Assembly: GCF_027474825.1 (NCBI RefSeq)
Contig: NZ_CP107030.1
Coordinates: forward strand, 2,238,529 to 2,302,528
DNA from: Maribacter halichondriae
Lineage (GTDB): Bacteria > Bacteroidota > Bacteroidia > Flavobacteriales > Flavobacteriaceae
Reading direction: 5' to 3'
DNA length: 64,000 bases
Part shown: piece after piece, positions 44,468 to 53,119 of the stretch
Position numbering within the stretch: position 1 is the first letter of the stretch
Layout: the number at the start of each line of letters is the position of its first letter
Notes under the pieces: model-generated
Told to the model about the DNA's origin: nothing
The model's database searches: none
Seen by the model: the letters and a program-made list of their open reading frames with translations, nothing else
Program-made: the position numbers and the translations under genes

Positions 44468-44961
44468 ATGAATAAATTCTTGTTTTCGGCCCTGCTTGCT
44501 TTGATGTTGGTGTCGTGCAACTCAAACAATGGCAACGGTCAACCGGAGGACACCTACGATAGTACGATTTCAACTGAAAAATGGCCTAAAAAAAACAGTA
44601 TCGGTGCCAAGGCCTTGTCGATAATAAGTGATTGGCCCGAGTATGGTGCTATGGATATCAGTTTTGATGCGCTTTATACGGTTGAAAATCGAGAAGATTT
44701 GGCCTTGGTCGTTGAAGATTTGATAGAAAAGCAGAAACTTTTGGAAGCTTCTAAATATCCTGAGGCCTTCGATATACCACAAATAAAAAGCCGACAGAAG
44801 GTATTCAAGACCTTTTTTTGAAAATAAAAGGAAATCTCGAATACCGTCTGGATACGGAAGAACCCGTTCTTGAAACTATAACCGCGTATAATGCTTTAAG
44901 AGACCAGTTCAACAGTATTTCAAATAATACCTTGGATACCAAAATGATTTTTGAACAATAA
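44468..44961 (+). pseudogene. Hypothetical lipoprotein, frame broken once
   Basis: Starts at the ATG at 44468 with lipoprotein signal MNKFLFSALLALMLVSC (Cys 17) and an Asn/Gly-rich linker. The first 117 residues end at a TGA straight after seven T (44813-44819); eight T would read KTFFLKIKGNLEYRLDTEEP and continue to TKMIFEQ at 44961, giving about 165 residues. The second part has good coding character (VLETITAYNALRDQFNSIS). Family not recognised. Divergent from the threonine dehydrogenase. Confidence 0.72.
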
Positions 44962-45096
44962 AGAGACTCCTGCTTCAGTCTATTCACTACAAAACAAGTA
45001 ACAATTTATTGAACGGAGCTTTGATACTGGTTTTGTAGATTCGGTAGATAACTATGTATTCATCAAATGAATGATTCTAAAGTCAACTACTTAGGG

Positions 45097-45165
45097 GCAA
45101 ACCCGCGAGGTATTAAAAGGAAATAACCGTTCACTATTTCGAAGCAAACTTCGGGGTATTAAACC
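45097..45165 (+). repeat. Pair of imperfect direct repeats
   Basis: GCAAACCCGCGAGGTATTAAAA (45097-45118) and GCAAACTTCGGGGTATTAAA (45144-45163) share GCAAAC and GAGGTATTAAA / GGGGTATTAAA. They stand in the 268-base gene-free interval 44962-45229. A nearby CCCACTGGTGGG is a short palindrome. Purpose unknown; they look like scars of a mobile element. Confidence 0.4.
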
Positions 45166-45178
45166 CACTGGTGGGAAT

Positions 45179-45208
45179 AAAAATGCGGACCCATGGGTCC
45201 GCATTTTT
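45179..45208. terminator. Bidirectional intrinsic terminator
   Basis: AAAAATGCGGACCC (45179-45192) and GGGTCCGCATTTTT (45195-45208) form a perfect 14-bp inverted repeat with T runs on both strands. It ends the TPR gene (minus) and would also stop plus-strand transcription from the lipoprotein. Confidence 0.88.
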
Positions 45209-45229
45209 AATATTGTTCATAATACACGT

Positions 45230-45934
45230 CTAATCTTTTTTCTCAGCTGCCGCAGGCGGATTCTTTCTTGCTTCAAGCGCCTGCTTGCTCAAACTGGCCA
45301 AATTGAAATTCGGGTCGATGGCCAAAGCCTCATCGATAAGAGCTATAGCCGCATCAAGATTGTCCTTGTCCTTGTTATATTGCACAAGAGCCTTTAAATG
45401 TACAAAAGCCGCCTTTAATGGAACTTCGTAGGGTTGTTGCCGCTCATAAAAAGCATATTTCATATCATCCTTGGCATTGGTAATGCCATATTCAATATTG
45501 CTTGCCGCCCCATCGTTATCACCGGTCTGAATTTTAAGGTCGGCCAGTTCGTAGGCGAGGTAGGCGGTAGGAGTTCTGGCGTATAATACTTCGAATTGTT
45601 CAAGGGCCCTTTTAGGTTGGTTCAATGCTTTTAGCGAAATAGCCTTTACTTGGACGGCCAAATCGGAATCCGTAGCAATTTTTTCAATTCCAATGGTATT
45701 CAAGGCCTGCAAGTGTTGCCCGTCATTGGCATAGATAAAGGCGAGTGTATCCCTGCGCTCTACAGAAGGGGTAATAACGTTCAAATGGGTCATGGCATTG
45801 ATAACGCCGTCGACATCGCCTTGTAGTCGCATTTGCTTATAAAATGCCTCATAATGCTTTTGAAGGTCGGTATTTGTTTGAGCCATTCCTGCAAACCCAA
45901 TGGTACAGACGAGTAAGAAAATGATTTTTTTCAT
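45230..45934 (-). CDS. Exported TPR-repeat protein
   Basis: 234 residues with signal peptide MKKIIFLLVCTIGFAGMAQ. Helical TPR-like pairs fill the rest: LAFIYANDGQHLQALNTIGIEKIA, AISLKALNQPKRALEQFEVLYARTP, LADLKIQTGDNDGAASNIEYGI, and LDAAIALIDEALAIDPNFNLASLSKQ. It ends with a Pro/Ala/Lys tail. TPR proteins bind other proteins; in the periplasm of Bacteroidota they often accompany envelope assembly or stress functions, but no partner is evident here. Transcribed alone and followed by a strong terminator. Confidence 0.85.
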   Translation of the reverse strand: MKKIIFLLVCTIGFAGMAQTNTDLQKHYEAFYKQMRLQGDVDGVINAMTHLNVITPSVERRDTLAFIYANDGQHLQALNTIGIEKIATDSDLAVQVKAISLKALNQPKRALEQFEVLYARTPTAYLAYELADLKIQTGDNDGAASNIEYGITNAKDDMKYAFYERQQPYEVPLKAAFVHLKALVQYNKDKDNLDAAIALIDEALAIDPNFNLASLSKQALEARKNPPAAAEKKD

Positions 45935-46012
45935 TTTGTTGATTTTTGGTGCGCTAAACTATAAAAATTATTCTTAGCAAGCTGTTAAGGAAACCCTTAA
46001 AGATATGACCAT

Positions 46013-46039
46013 AAAAAAAGGACGCTTTAGGCGTCCTTT
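46013..46039 (-). terminator. Intrinsic terminator of the 46064-46439 gene
   Basis: AAAGGACGC (46017-46025) and GCGTCCTTT (46031-46039) form a perfect 9-bp stem. On the minus strand the hairpin runs into seven T (complement of 46013-46019). It lies 25 bases past the stop at 46064 and supports coding sequence reaching that point. Confidence 0.85.
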
Positions 46040-46063
46040 GCATGTTTATATAAATCTTTTGGC

Positions 46064-46439
46064 TCAAACCACGGTTAATGGCACATCGCTCTTTGTGAAC
46101 GAACGCAGGAGACCGGCATAAAAACCGATACTTTTCGCATCTTTTTCAATACAAGATTTCAAAAAGTCCTTCAAGTTCTTAAAAAGTAGATTTGCGTGCA
46201 AGGTAGGTATGTAGGTATTTACCTTTTTTTGGATTGTAATACGCATCGTCAATTACAATGTCCATTTCTACCCTTTTTCTATGATAATCAATGGTAATAT
46301 CGGCCGCATTGTAATACTTTTTGAGTATCGCTTCATGCAGGGATTTAAATTGGTCGGTCGATTTTTGGTTGGTACAACTTTTGGAAATCAAGCTTTCGAT
46401 TTCCGCCGTAATTTTCTTTTTTATTGTTGAATTTTCCAT
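46064..46439 (-). pseudogene. Small hypothetical protein, probably frameshifted
   Basis: One frame runs from the ATG at 46439 (MENSTIKKKITAEIESLISK) to a TAA at 46179, 86 residues ending KYLHTYLARKSTF. Right there is a run of five A (plus strand 46181-46185); dropping one base joins it to an overlapping frame with coding-like sequence (KNLKDFLKSCIEKDAKSIGFYAG, then SFTKSDVPLTVV) that ends at 46064, just before a terminator. About 124 residues when joined. Alternatively the 86-residue form is complete and the rest is untranslated. No recognised family. Confidence 0.5.
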
Positions 46440-46561
46440 GGCAATCGATTTTAATTATTTACTTAAAGTTATGCATTTCATCGATAAATAGCTTAAAATC
46501 AACGATGTAATTAACAGAAATGTGCGGTATTTGTTGTGAAAACACTTTTACTTGTGGTGTA

Positions 46562-47371
46562 TTAGCTAACTATAGAGGTCTTGAAATGGTATTTTTTAAC
46601 ATTTAAGAGGTTATATGGGCGCACAATCTTACCTTTTTTGAGACTTTCATTACCATAATCGGGCAAAGGAAGCCCTCTTTTCTGTGCTTCTTGGGAATAA
46701 TATTGCCTTTTTAAAGGATACAATGGATAAACGGCATTAAAAATTTCGCCCCACCAATCATTTTCTATGATAGCCAGAATAATACCGATACAATCATCTT
46801 TATGAATGAGGTTTACTGGCGAATTACCGTTCGACAATCCGGTTTTACCGGATAACATCGAAATAGGATGTCTGTCGGCTCCTATGAGTCCTCCAAAGCG
46901 TAATATGGTAGTTTTCAATTCAGCATTATCGATAAAGATATGTTCAGAGGCCAATAATTGCTTGCCTGATTCCGTACTGGGCGCGGGAATCGCTTCTTCG
47001 GTAATTTCGCCCTCCATGTCACCATAAACCGAGGTGCTACTTACAAATATCAATTTTTGAACAGTTGATTTTTTAAGGGTCGCATGCAATAGTTCCATTT
47101 TCCCGATAAAGTTCTCCTTGGGGTTTCTCCGAAGTTTTGGGGGCACATTGATTACCAATGAATCTATGTTTTTAAGAAAATCCGTAATGTTGCCGTTTAT
47201 GCTATTTTCTTGCAATTGAATTAAAAATGGAGCAATGCCCATATTTTCAAGCGTTCTCAGTTTTTCTTTGGATGTAGTACTGCCATGAACACGATATCCT
47301 TTTGCAATACATGATTTGGCTAGAGAAAATCCCAACCAACCGCAACCTAAGATGCCTATCGTTTTTTTCAA
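46562..47371 (-). CDS. SDR-type NAD(P)-dependent nucleoside-sugar-like oxidoreductase
   Basis: 269 residues. N-terminal Rossmann motif TIGILGCGWLGFSLAKS, then HGSTTSKEKLRTLEN, LVINVPPKLRR, and FVSSTSVYGDMEGEITEE, with FGGLIGADRHP and a substrate loop further on. It is the YeeZ-like group of the atypical SDR family: the GxGxxG is present, but the usual YxxxK couple is not obvious (SVYGD is followed by no KxxxE match). Reaction unknown. Transcribed alone on the minus strand; a plus-strand gene fragment abuts its 5' side. Confidence 0.82.
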   Translation of the reverse strand: MKKTIGILGCGWLGFSLAKSCIAKGYRVHGSTTSKEKLRTLENMGIAPFLIQLQENSINGNITDFLKNIDSLVINVPPKLRRNPKENFIGKMELLHATLKKSTVQKLIFVSSTSVYGDMEGEITEEAIPAPSTESGKQLLASEHIFIDNAELKTTILRFGGLIGADRHPISMLSGKTGLSNGNSPVNLIHKDDCIGIILAIIENDWWGEIFNAVYPLYPLKRQYYSQEAQKRGLPLPDYGNESLKKGKIVRPYNLLNVKKYHFKTSIVS

Positions 47372-47387
47372 AGTACTTCGTTTTTAG

Positions 47388-47531
47388 AATGGGGTAAATG
47401 GCTATGGGCGAAGTTACGATAAGAATTATAACGAGCTATTGGAAGCTCAAAATCAAGATAAAGGATTAGAAATGTTAAAACTAGGTATGGCAATCGGTAC
47501 GTATTTTCTCATGAATTCCAAGCTACCTTAA
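47388..47531 (+). pseudogene. Fragment of an unidentified coding sequence
   Basis: An open plus-strand frame, NGYGRSYDKNYNELLEAQNQ and then DKGLEMLKLGMAIGTYFLMN, ends at TAA 47529-47531. It has normal amino-acid composition but is preceded by an in-frame TAG and has no start codon, and upstream lies the antisense SDR gene. It reads like the C-terminal 47 residues of a lost gene. The rest of 47372-47672 holds nothing else I can support. Confidence 0.4.
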
Positions 47532-47672
47532 AGGTATAAAACTCCAAAAAGAAGCGGCATTTTGACTGAAAAATTTAGATAATTCCGCAGAAATGACTAT
47601 ATTTAAGATTGACTCTTCTCGTAATAACAGCCCCATTATCGAGAAGAGTTTCTAACCTAAAACTGAAATACT

Positions 47673-48137
47673 ATGGGAATCAAGAGCTTTCAAGGCATTC
47701 GAAAGGCCTTTAAAAAAGAATTCGATGCTCCTATTTTGGTGTCTGATTATATGACTAAAAAGTTAGTCACCTTTTCTCCGGAACAATCCATTCTAGAGGT
47801 CATGGAACAATTTACGAAATACAACATTTCAGGTGGCCCGGTACTTAACGATGATGGCTTTTTAGTGGGAATCATCTCGGAAGCCGATTGCATGAAGCAG
47901 ATTTCCGAAAGCCGGTATTTCAATCAGCCGATTTTGGATAAGAGCGTTGAGAAGTATATGACTAAAGAGGTTGAAACGATTCCCCATGACATCAGTATTT
48001 TCGATGCCGCAGGAATTTTCGATAAACATAACCGTCGTAGATTGCCCGTCATGAAAGATGGGCTTTTAGTAGGCCAGATTAGTAGAAAGGATATCGTGGT
48101 CGCTGCGCTGCGGCTCAGTGGACATAATTGGAAATAA
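47673..48137 (+). CDS. CBS-domain protein
   Basis: 154 residues. Two CBS motifs: YMTKKLVTFSPEQSILEVMEQFTKYNISGGPVLNDDGFLVGIISEADCMKQI at about 27-78 and YMTKEVETIPHDISIFDAAGIFDKHNRRRLPVMKDGLLVGQISRKDIV at about 95-145. A pair of CBS domains forms a Bateman module that binds adenosine nucleotides and tunes partner proteins. No partner domain is attached. It is followed by a strong terminator, so it is a single-gene unit. Confidence 0.92.
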   Translation: MGIKSFQGIRKAFKKEFDAPILVSDYMTKKLVTFSPEQSILEVMEQFTKYNISGGPVLNDDGFLVGIISEADCMKQISESRYFNQPILDKSVEKYMTKEVETIPHDISIFDAAGIFDKHNRRRLPVMKDGLLVGQISRKDIVVAALRLSGHNWK

Positions 48138-48184
48138 AGCCTCTAGCCCCCGAAGGGGGAACTCTCGCACGAATGAAAAAATGA

Positions 48185-48210
48185 ATGCTTTCCAGAGGAA
48201 AGCATTTTTT
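48185..48210 (+). terminator. Intrinsic terminator after the CBS gene
   Basis: ATGCTTTCC (48185-48193) and GGAAAGCAT (48197-48205) form a perfect 9-bp stem with loop AGA, followed by TTTTTT (48205-48210). On the other strand the hairpin is not followed by T. A CCCCCGAAGGGGG palindrome also lies just before it. Confidence 0.88.
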
Positions 48211-48248
48211 ATGCGCAGAAGTAAAAGTTCTCCTTTTGATGGATGGCC

Positions 48249-48605
48249 CTATTCCCTTTTCACGATCATATAATAATCGTTGTCCAAAGGCAGATAACCC
48301 AAATCATAGACAAAGTAATACGTCGTACCTTTTTTGGTGGTATATAGATTTGTAATGTAGTCAAAGTCGAAATTTTTATCGAGGAGACGGGTTTTAGTGG
48401 TTCGGGTCTTGCCGTCGGTCAATTTAAAACTATCCAGCACTTTATAATTCTTTTTTAGACGATTGTTTATATTGCGGATGAGGTTCTTGCTTTCCGGTTT
48501 TACGCGGTTGTGATAGGCATTTCTACAACCGTCGGAACAGAATTTTTTATCGACTCGGCCCATGATTTCCGCACCGCATTCCAGACATTTTTTCTTTGTG
48601 CTCAT
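48249..48605 (-). CDS. Zinc-ribbon hypothetical protein
   Basis: 118 residues. The N-terminus has a zinc-binding pattern C7-x2-C10 ... C23-x3-C27 (KKKCLECGAEI, KKFCSDGCRNAYHNR) as in DUF2116-type ribbons. The rest (NLIRNINNRLKKNYKVLDSF, FDFDYITNLYTTKKGTTYYFVYDLGYLPLDNDYYMIVK) is a small alpha/beta domain seen in many flavobacterial proteins of unknown function. The start overlaps the stop of the upstream DUF6265 gene by ATGA, showing coupling. Confidence 0.82.
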   Translation of the reverse strand: MSTKKKCLECGAEIMGRVDKKFCSDGCRNAYHNRVKPESKNLIRNINNRLKKNYKVLDSFKLTDGKTRTTKTRLLDKNFDFDYITNLYTTKKGTTYYFVYDLGYLPLDNDYYMIVKRE

Positions 48606-49093
48606 TGGCGTTTGTAGTTGAAGGTTACTTCTTCGGAACTTCCATCTTCATTACCTATCAGTCCGTAAATATTGATTTCGTCATTACTGACGTTTTCGAA
48701 AGTGAATCCGTCGAAATAGGCACGATTTCCTTCTATCTTGATGAGCCTAAAGGCCTGTACCTCGTCTTTCTCTTCCCAACCTTTTAAGTCACCGCCAAAA
48801 TGTTTCAGTTCGAAAACCAAGGATTCATCAAGTTCTCGAATATGACCAATTTCGTAAAAACTGACTTTGCCCTCGTTTACCAATTTAAATACGAACATCA
48901 TGGAACCGCCCAACGGTGGACCCCAAATTTCTTCGGTAATTCCGCCAAAGGCTTCACCTTTCCAATGGCCTTCCATCCAAGCGACTTGCGATAGGTCTGC
49001 TTTGGGCGAAGTGCTTCCTTCTTCAAAGGATAACGTGTTTTGGGCTTTACAGTTAAAAGCTATCAGAAAAATCAAGAAGAATATTCTTTTCAT
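48602..49093 (-). CDS. DUF6265 family exported protein
   Basis: 163 residues from the ATG at 49093, which opens a signal peptide (MKRIFFLIFLIAFNCKAQ); an earlier in-frame start at 49117 adds eight residues. The domain carries VAWMEGHWKGEAFGGITEEIWGPPLGGSMMFVFKLV, a Trp/Gly-rich first strand group typical of DUF6265, and later LKHFGGDLKGWEEKDEVQAFRLIKIEGNRAYFDG. Lipocalin-like in appearance; the ligand is unknown. Coupled to the zinc-ribbon gene. Confidence 0.88.
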   Translation of the reverse strand: MKRIFFLIFLIAFNCKAQNTLSFEEGSTSPKADLSQVAWMEGHWKGEAFGGITEEIWGPPLGGSMMFVFKLVNEGKVSFYEIGHIRELDESLVFELKHFGGDLKGWEEKDEVQAFRLIKIEGNRAYFDGFTFENVSNDEINIYGLIGNEDGSSEEVTFNYKRQ

Positions 49094-49158
49094 TAAGATC
49101 GGTTTTAAGTAAAACAAGATACAAATTATCCGTTTACAAACGACTTATTATCCAAACC

Positions 49159-49191
49159 AGCCCCCAAAGGTCTCAAAGACCTTTGGGGGCT
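49159..49191. other. Perfect 15-bp hairpin between genes
   Basis: AGCCCCCAAAGGTCT (49159-49173) and AGACCTTTGGGGGCT (49177-49191) with loop CAA. No T run on either side, so it is a weak terminator candidate for the pentapeptide gene, or a small palindromic repeat. Confidence 0.55.
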
Positions 49192-49197
49192 ATCGTC

Positions 49198-49764
49198 CTA
49201 TACAATAACAATATTATGTTTCTGTAAAAGCCCATGCAACCCATCCTTAGAAAACTTGGCTTTTTTTAACGGGTTTCGTTCGGGATCGATATTGAAGTGT
49301 ATGGATGTTGTAAAATCAGCTTTTTCCAGATTGGTCTGGTCAAAAATGGCCCGGGCTAGATTGCAATGCTCAAAAATGGCATTGGTAAGATCAGCTTCGG
49401 TAAAATCGATTTCCACCAATTTACAGTCCCTGAAAATCATGTTCTTCAATTGCATTTGATGGAAAGAGGATAGGTTCAGCGTACAATGCTCGAACCGAAA
49501 GGCAATCAAAAAATCGTTCAAGTCCTCGAATTGTAGTCCCATCATCTTGCAATGTGAAAATGTAACCTCGTTAAAAATGGTGTGTTTCAAATTTGCATTG
49601 CTGAGGTTGCAATCGATGAATTCGCACTCCAAAAAATTCTGGTTATCGAGATAGCCGTTCGAGAAATCACAGCCTTCGAAAATACAGTTTTCGTATTCGC
49701 CTTTGGGTAGGCAGGTTTTGGTATAGTCTTGGGCTTTGAAGGTTTGGTCGGCTATGAAACTCAT
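49198..49764 (-). CDS. Pentapeptide-repeat protein
   Basis: 188 residues from the ATG at 49764 (MSFIADQTFKAQDY); an alternative start at 49812 would read through the edge of a palindromic repeat and is rejected. Repeats of the A(D/N)LxF type run through it: FEGCDFSNGYLDNQNFLECEFIDCNLSNANLKHTIF, LVEIDFTEADLTNAIFEHCNLARAIFDQTNLEKADF. This gives a right-handed quadrilateral beta-helix; size and layout resemble Qnr/McbG-like proteins, some of which shield DNA gyrase, but no dedicated gyrase-binding loops can be identified. Confidence 0.88.
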   Translation of the reverse strand: MSFIADQTFKAQDYTKTCLPKGEYENCIFEGCDFSNGYLDNQNFLECEFIDCNLSNANLKHTIFNEVTFSHCKMMGLQFEDLNDFLIAFRFEHCTLNLSSFHQMQLKNMIFRDCKLVEIDFTEADLTNAIFEHCNLARAIFDQTNLEKADFTTSIHFNIDPERNPLKKAKFSKDGLHGLLQKHNIVIV

Positions 49765-49788
49765 TTTTACTTTTGTTCTTTCTTGATT

Positions 49789-49937
49789 GTCATTGCGAGG
49801 AGCCAAGAACAATGTTTAGACATTTGTCAGGTTTCGGCGACGCGCCAATCCGTAAAACATTGCATAGAGTTGAACAGATTGCCACATCGCATTGACCTTA
49901 GTTACTATATGTCATCTTTCATGCTCCTCGCAATGAC
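49789..49937. repeat. Dispersed palindromic repeat, copy 2
   Basis: 149 bases with perfect 15-bp inverted ends, GTCATTGCGAGGAGC (49789-49803) and GCTCCTCGCAATGAC (49923-49937), the same ends as copy 1 at 1919-2029. The interior differs from copy 1 apart from CCAATC/GATTG-like pieces. It lies tightly between the pentapeptide gene and the long propeller gene, whose stop is only nine bases away. Confidence 0.75.
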
Positions 49938-49945
49938 AGCAACAA

Positions 49946-52900
49946 TTACTCCTTGGACAATATGATCGCCGGAAGCCCCAAAGCCTTATACGCCTCATTA
50001 TATCCCTGCATCTTCGTATTCACAATGGCATCCCGCTCGGTTTCAAAAGTTGCCCACTGGTTTTTCAAATCTTGTAATCGCTCTTTGGCACCCTTGGTTA
50101 CTTTGGGTTCTGCGGCATCGGCATAGTCTTTTAGTTCCATGAACTCGGCGTTCAACTGGTTGTGGTAATTGATGACGTCTTGAAAGGTTTTTTGTTTTGG
50201 CTGTATCAATTTTGCTTCCCAAGCGTCGATACGCTCAATAAGTGCCTCGCCCTTCTCTAGAAGATCTTTGGCTTGGTCATTATCCTTCAACAACTTGGCA
50301 TAGGTTTCCAATTGTATTTTTGCGGAACGCATTTGGCTCACTGATTCATGAATTTCGGTAATGGCCCCTTCGACCACGCGCAGGAACTGCTGTTGTTCCG
50401 AATAGTCTTGGGCCGAAGCTTCCATATATGGATTTGGAAGCACGGTCACTTCGGACTCGGATACCTCATCATCCAAAGTCAATCGCAAGGTATACGTACC
50501 AGGCCCGACTCGTGAACCTTCATAACTGCCATAGGCAAACACCTTATCGACCGCCGGAAGTGTTTCACGTCTAAAATTCCAAGTGAAGCGATTATAGCCT
50601 TTTTTGGAAGGAATTACTTCTGGCTTTGATGGGCCACCTGGCCAAGACTTAAACTCTTTATCTTTTTTGTTGGTATAACTTCGAATGACCTGGCCGTTTT
50701 TGAGAACTTCCAATTTCAAGTCGAGGCTATCGGCATTCTTATCCAAATAATAATCCATGATGACGCCACTTTTTGGATTTTCGCCCAAGCCCGGAACCGG
50801 TTTATCGGTACTTCCCCCAAAAAAGAGATAGGTGTTCTTCGGCTTAAAGATTTCAACCAATTTCTTAGGATTTCCCAAACTCTGAACGGCACCGACATCA
50901 TCCAGAATCCAAAAGGAACGTCCTGCCGTGGCCGCCACGAGATCATTGGTCTGAAATTTAAGATCGTTGATCGGTACCACCGGAAGATTCAGTTGAAAAG
51001 ATTGCCAGTTCAGGCCATCATCCAAAGAAATAAAAAGTCCGGTCTCGGTACCCGCGTACAACAGACCCTTGCGTTTCGGGTCTTCACGCACCACGCGAAC
51101 AAAGGTATGGTCGCCTGTGATGCCATTGACAATACTCGTCCATGTAGCACCATAATCGGAAGTCTTGAAAATATACGGCTTCAAATCCATCTGTTTGTAA
51201 CGCATGACTGCTACATATGCCGTTGCGGGATCATGGGGAGAAACCTCGATACTGTTTACTATTCCCTCGGACAAATTTGGCGGCGTTACATTTCCCCAGT
51301 TTTGTCCTCCATCCTTCGTGATATGGATAAGTCCATCATCCGATCCGGCCCAGAGCACGCCCTTTTCATGGGGCGATTCTACCAAGTACATTAACGTATT
51401 ATAATTTTCGCCTCCTGCGGCCTCATTGGTATAAGGGCCACCACCGGGGCCTTGTTTGCTTTTATCGTTTCGTGTCAGATCAGGACTGACCACCTCCCAA
51501 CTATTTCCGGCATCGGTAGTCTTGAAAACAACATTGCCAGCGTGGTAGATTGTATTTCGGTCATGTGGAGAGCTGATAATGGGCGCGTTCCAATTAAACC
51601 GGAATTTAAAATCTTTGGGTACATTGCCCAATGCCAGTTCAGGATATTCTTTGATAGCTTTCCCAGATCGCGTCGCTCGCACCCATTTTTCGATGATACC
51701 TTGATAACATCCACCAAAAATAAATTCAGGATTATCGGGGTCAAAAGCGGCATAGGCACTCTCACAACCTGCGACTGAATACCAGTCTTTCCAATCGATA
51801 CCGCGACCATTGGTTCGACTGGCAATGGCAATCGCTGAATTATCCTGTTGCCCGCCGTAAACATTATAAGGCACCAGATTGTCTGTATTTACACGATAGA
51901 ACTGAGCCGTAGGCTGTTCTTGCTGTGAACTCCAGCTTTTCCCACTATTGTTCGATATGTTTGCCCCACCGTCATTCGAGTTTATCATTTTCTGATTATC
52001 GTGCGGATTGATCCATAAATGATGGTTGTCGCCATGTGGAACAGCCAAAGGGCCAAATGTCTTGCCTCCGTCAATCGATTTTGTCACCGGTGCGTTCAAC
52101 ACGTACACGATATTCTCGTTCTGTGGATCGGCGAAGATTTCCATATAGTACCAAGAACGGGTCACGTTTATGCGGTCTTTATTGACCTGTTTCCATTTTT
52201 TGCCCGCATCTTCGGAGCGGTACACTCCCGCTTTTTCTCCTTCCGCTTCGATTACGGCGAAAACTAGTTCGTTATTTGCTCTTGAAACGGAAATTCCCGC
52301 TTTACCAAATTCTTCGGGAAGGCCCTCTTTTAGTTTTTCCCAAGTAGTGCCACCATCCGATGATTTGTATAGCGCCGAACCCTTTCCGCCGGATTCCATC
52401 GTCCAAGGATACCGTTGATGTTCCCACATGGCCGCATAAAGGATCAATGGGTTTTTCATATCCATGGATAAGGCAGAGGCCCCGGTTTTTTCGTTTACAA
52501 AAAGCACTTTTTCCCAATTGGCGCCACCATCCGTTGAACGATAGATTCCACGTTCGGAAGTCGGGCCATATTGTGCACCTTGGACAGCCACAAAAAGGAT
52601 ATCTGGATTTGTTGGATGTATGATAACATCCGAAATATGTCTCGTATTATCCAATCCGATATGCTTCCAAGATTTTCCGGCATCAGTCGATTTATACACC
52701 CCATCGCCCATGGAAGTCATCACACCCCGTGCCGCATGCTCGCCCATTCCGGCTATCACGATATTCGGATTGCTTTCGGAAACGGCAATGGCACCTACGG
52801 TTCCGGTCTTCAGAAATCCATCGGAAACGTTTTTCCAAGTAATGCCGTCATCAACGGTTTTCCAGATACCACCGCCAGTAGAACCGAAGTAATACGTCAT

Positions 52901-53095
52901 GGGTTGACCAACGACCCCCGAGGAAGCAACACTACGCCCTCCTCGAAACGGACCGATATTCCGCCATTTGAGTCCGTGGAACATCGAGTCTTGGACAATC
53001 GTTGTCGGTTGAGTATTTTTCTTTTTTCTTTTTTGGGATTGTGCTGCAAGGGGAATAATTAGCAACGCGATCAGTACAAGTCGGATGGTTTTCAT
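49946..53095 (-). CDS. Exported VPS10/sortilin-like BNR-repeat protein
   Basis: 1049 residues. Signal peptide [18 protein letters not shown], then a ten-bladed propeller of BNR/Asp-box blades ([127 protein letters not shown]) as in sortilin. After about residue 760 a strand domain and a C-terminal helical segment (residues about 890-1049, [18 protein letters not shown]) follow. In Bacteroidota such proteins are often called glycosyl hydrolases, but no catalytic pair is clear. Last gene of a long minus-strand series. Confidence 0.92.
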   Translation of the reverse strand: MKTIRLVLIALLIIPLAAQSQKRKKKNTQPTTIVQDSMFHGLKWRNIGPFRGGRSVASSGVVGQPMTYYFGSTGGGIWKTVDDGITWKNVSDGFLKTGTVGAIAVSESNPNIVIAGMGEHAARGVMTSMGDGVYKSTDAGKSWKHIGLDNTRHISDVIIHPTNPDILFVAVQGAQYGPTSERGIYRSTDGGANWEKVLFVNEKTGASALSMDMKNPLILYAAMWEHQRYPWTMESGGKGSALYKSSDGGTTWEKLKEGLPEEFGKAGISVSRANNELVFAVIEAEGEKAGVYRSEDAGKKWKQVNKDRINVTRSWYYMEIFADPQNENIVYVLNAPVTKSIDGGKTFGPLAVPHGDNHHLWINPHDNQKMINSNDGGANISNNSGKSWSSQQEQPTAQFYRVNTDNLVPYNVYGGQQDNSAIAIASRTNGRGIDWKDWYSVAGCESAYAAFDPDNPEFIFGGCYQGIIEKWVRATRSGKAIKEYPELALGNVPKDFKFRFNWNAPIISSPHDRNTIYHAGNVVFKTTDAGNSWEVVSPDLTRNDKSKQGPGGGPYTNEAAGGENYNTLMYLVESPHEKGVLWAGSDDGLIHITKDGGQNWGNVTPPNLSEGIVNSIEVSPHDPATAYVAVMRYKQMDLKPYIFKTSDYGATWTSIVNGITGDHTFVRVVREDPKRKGLLYAGTETGLFISLDDGLNWQSFQLNLPVVPINDLKFQTNDLVAATAGRSFWILDDVGAVQSLGNPKKLVEIFKPKNTYLFFGGSTDKPVPGLGENPKSGVIMDYYLDKNADSLDLKLEVLKNGQVIRSYTNKKDKEFKSWPGGPSKPEVIPSKKGYNRFTWNFRRETLPAVDKVFAYGSYEGSRVGPGTYTLRLTLDDEVSESEVTVLPNPYMEASAQDYSEQQQFLRVVEGAITEIHESVSQMRSAKIQLETYAKLLKDNDQAKDLLEKGEALIERIDAWEAKLIQPKQKTFQDVINYHNQLNAEFMELKDYADAAEPKVTKGAKERLQDLKNQWATFETERDAIVNTKMQGYNEAYKALGLPAIILSKE

Positions 53096-53119
53096 TTTGT
53101 TGGTATTTATGTTATTATC

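Noticed and set aside
52571..53062. Open plus-strand frame of 163 codons antisense to the sortilin-like gene
   Set aside because: Antisense to well-conserved Asp-box blades; its composition (His/Arg/Ser/Thr-rich) is a mirror of those repeats.
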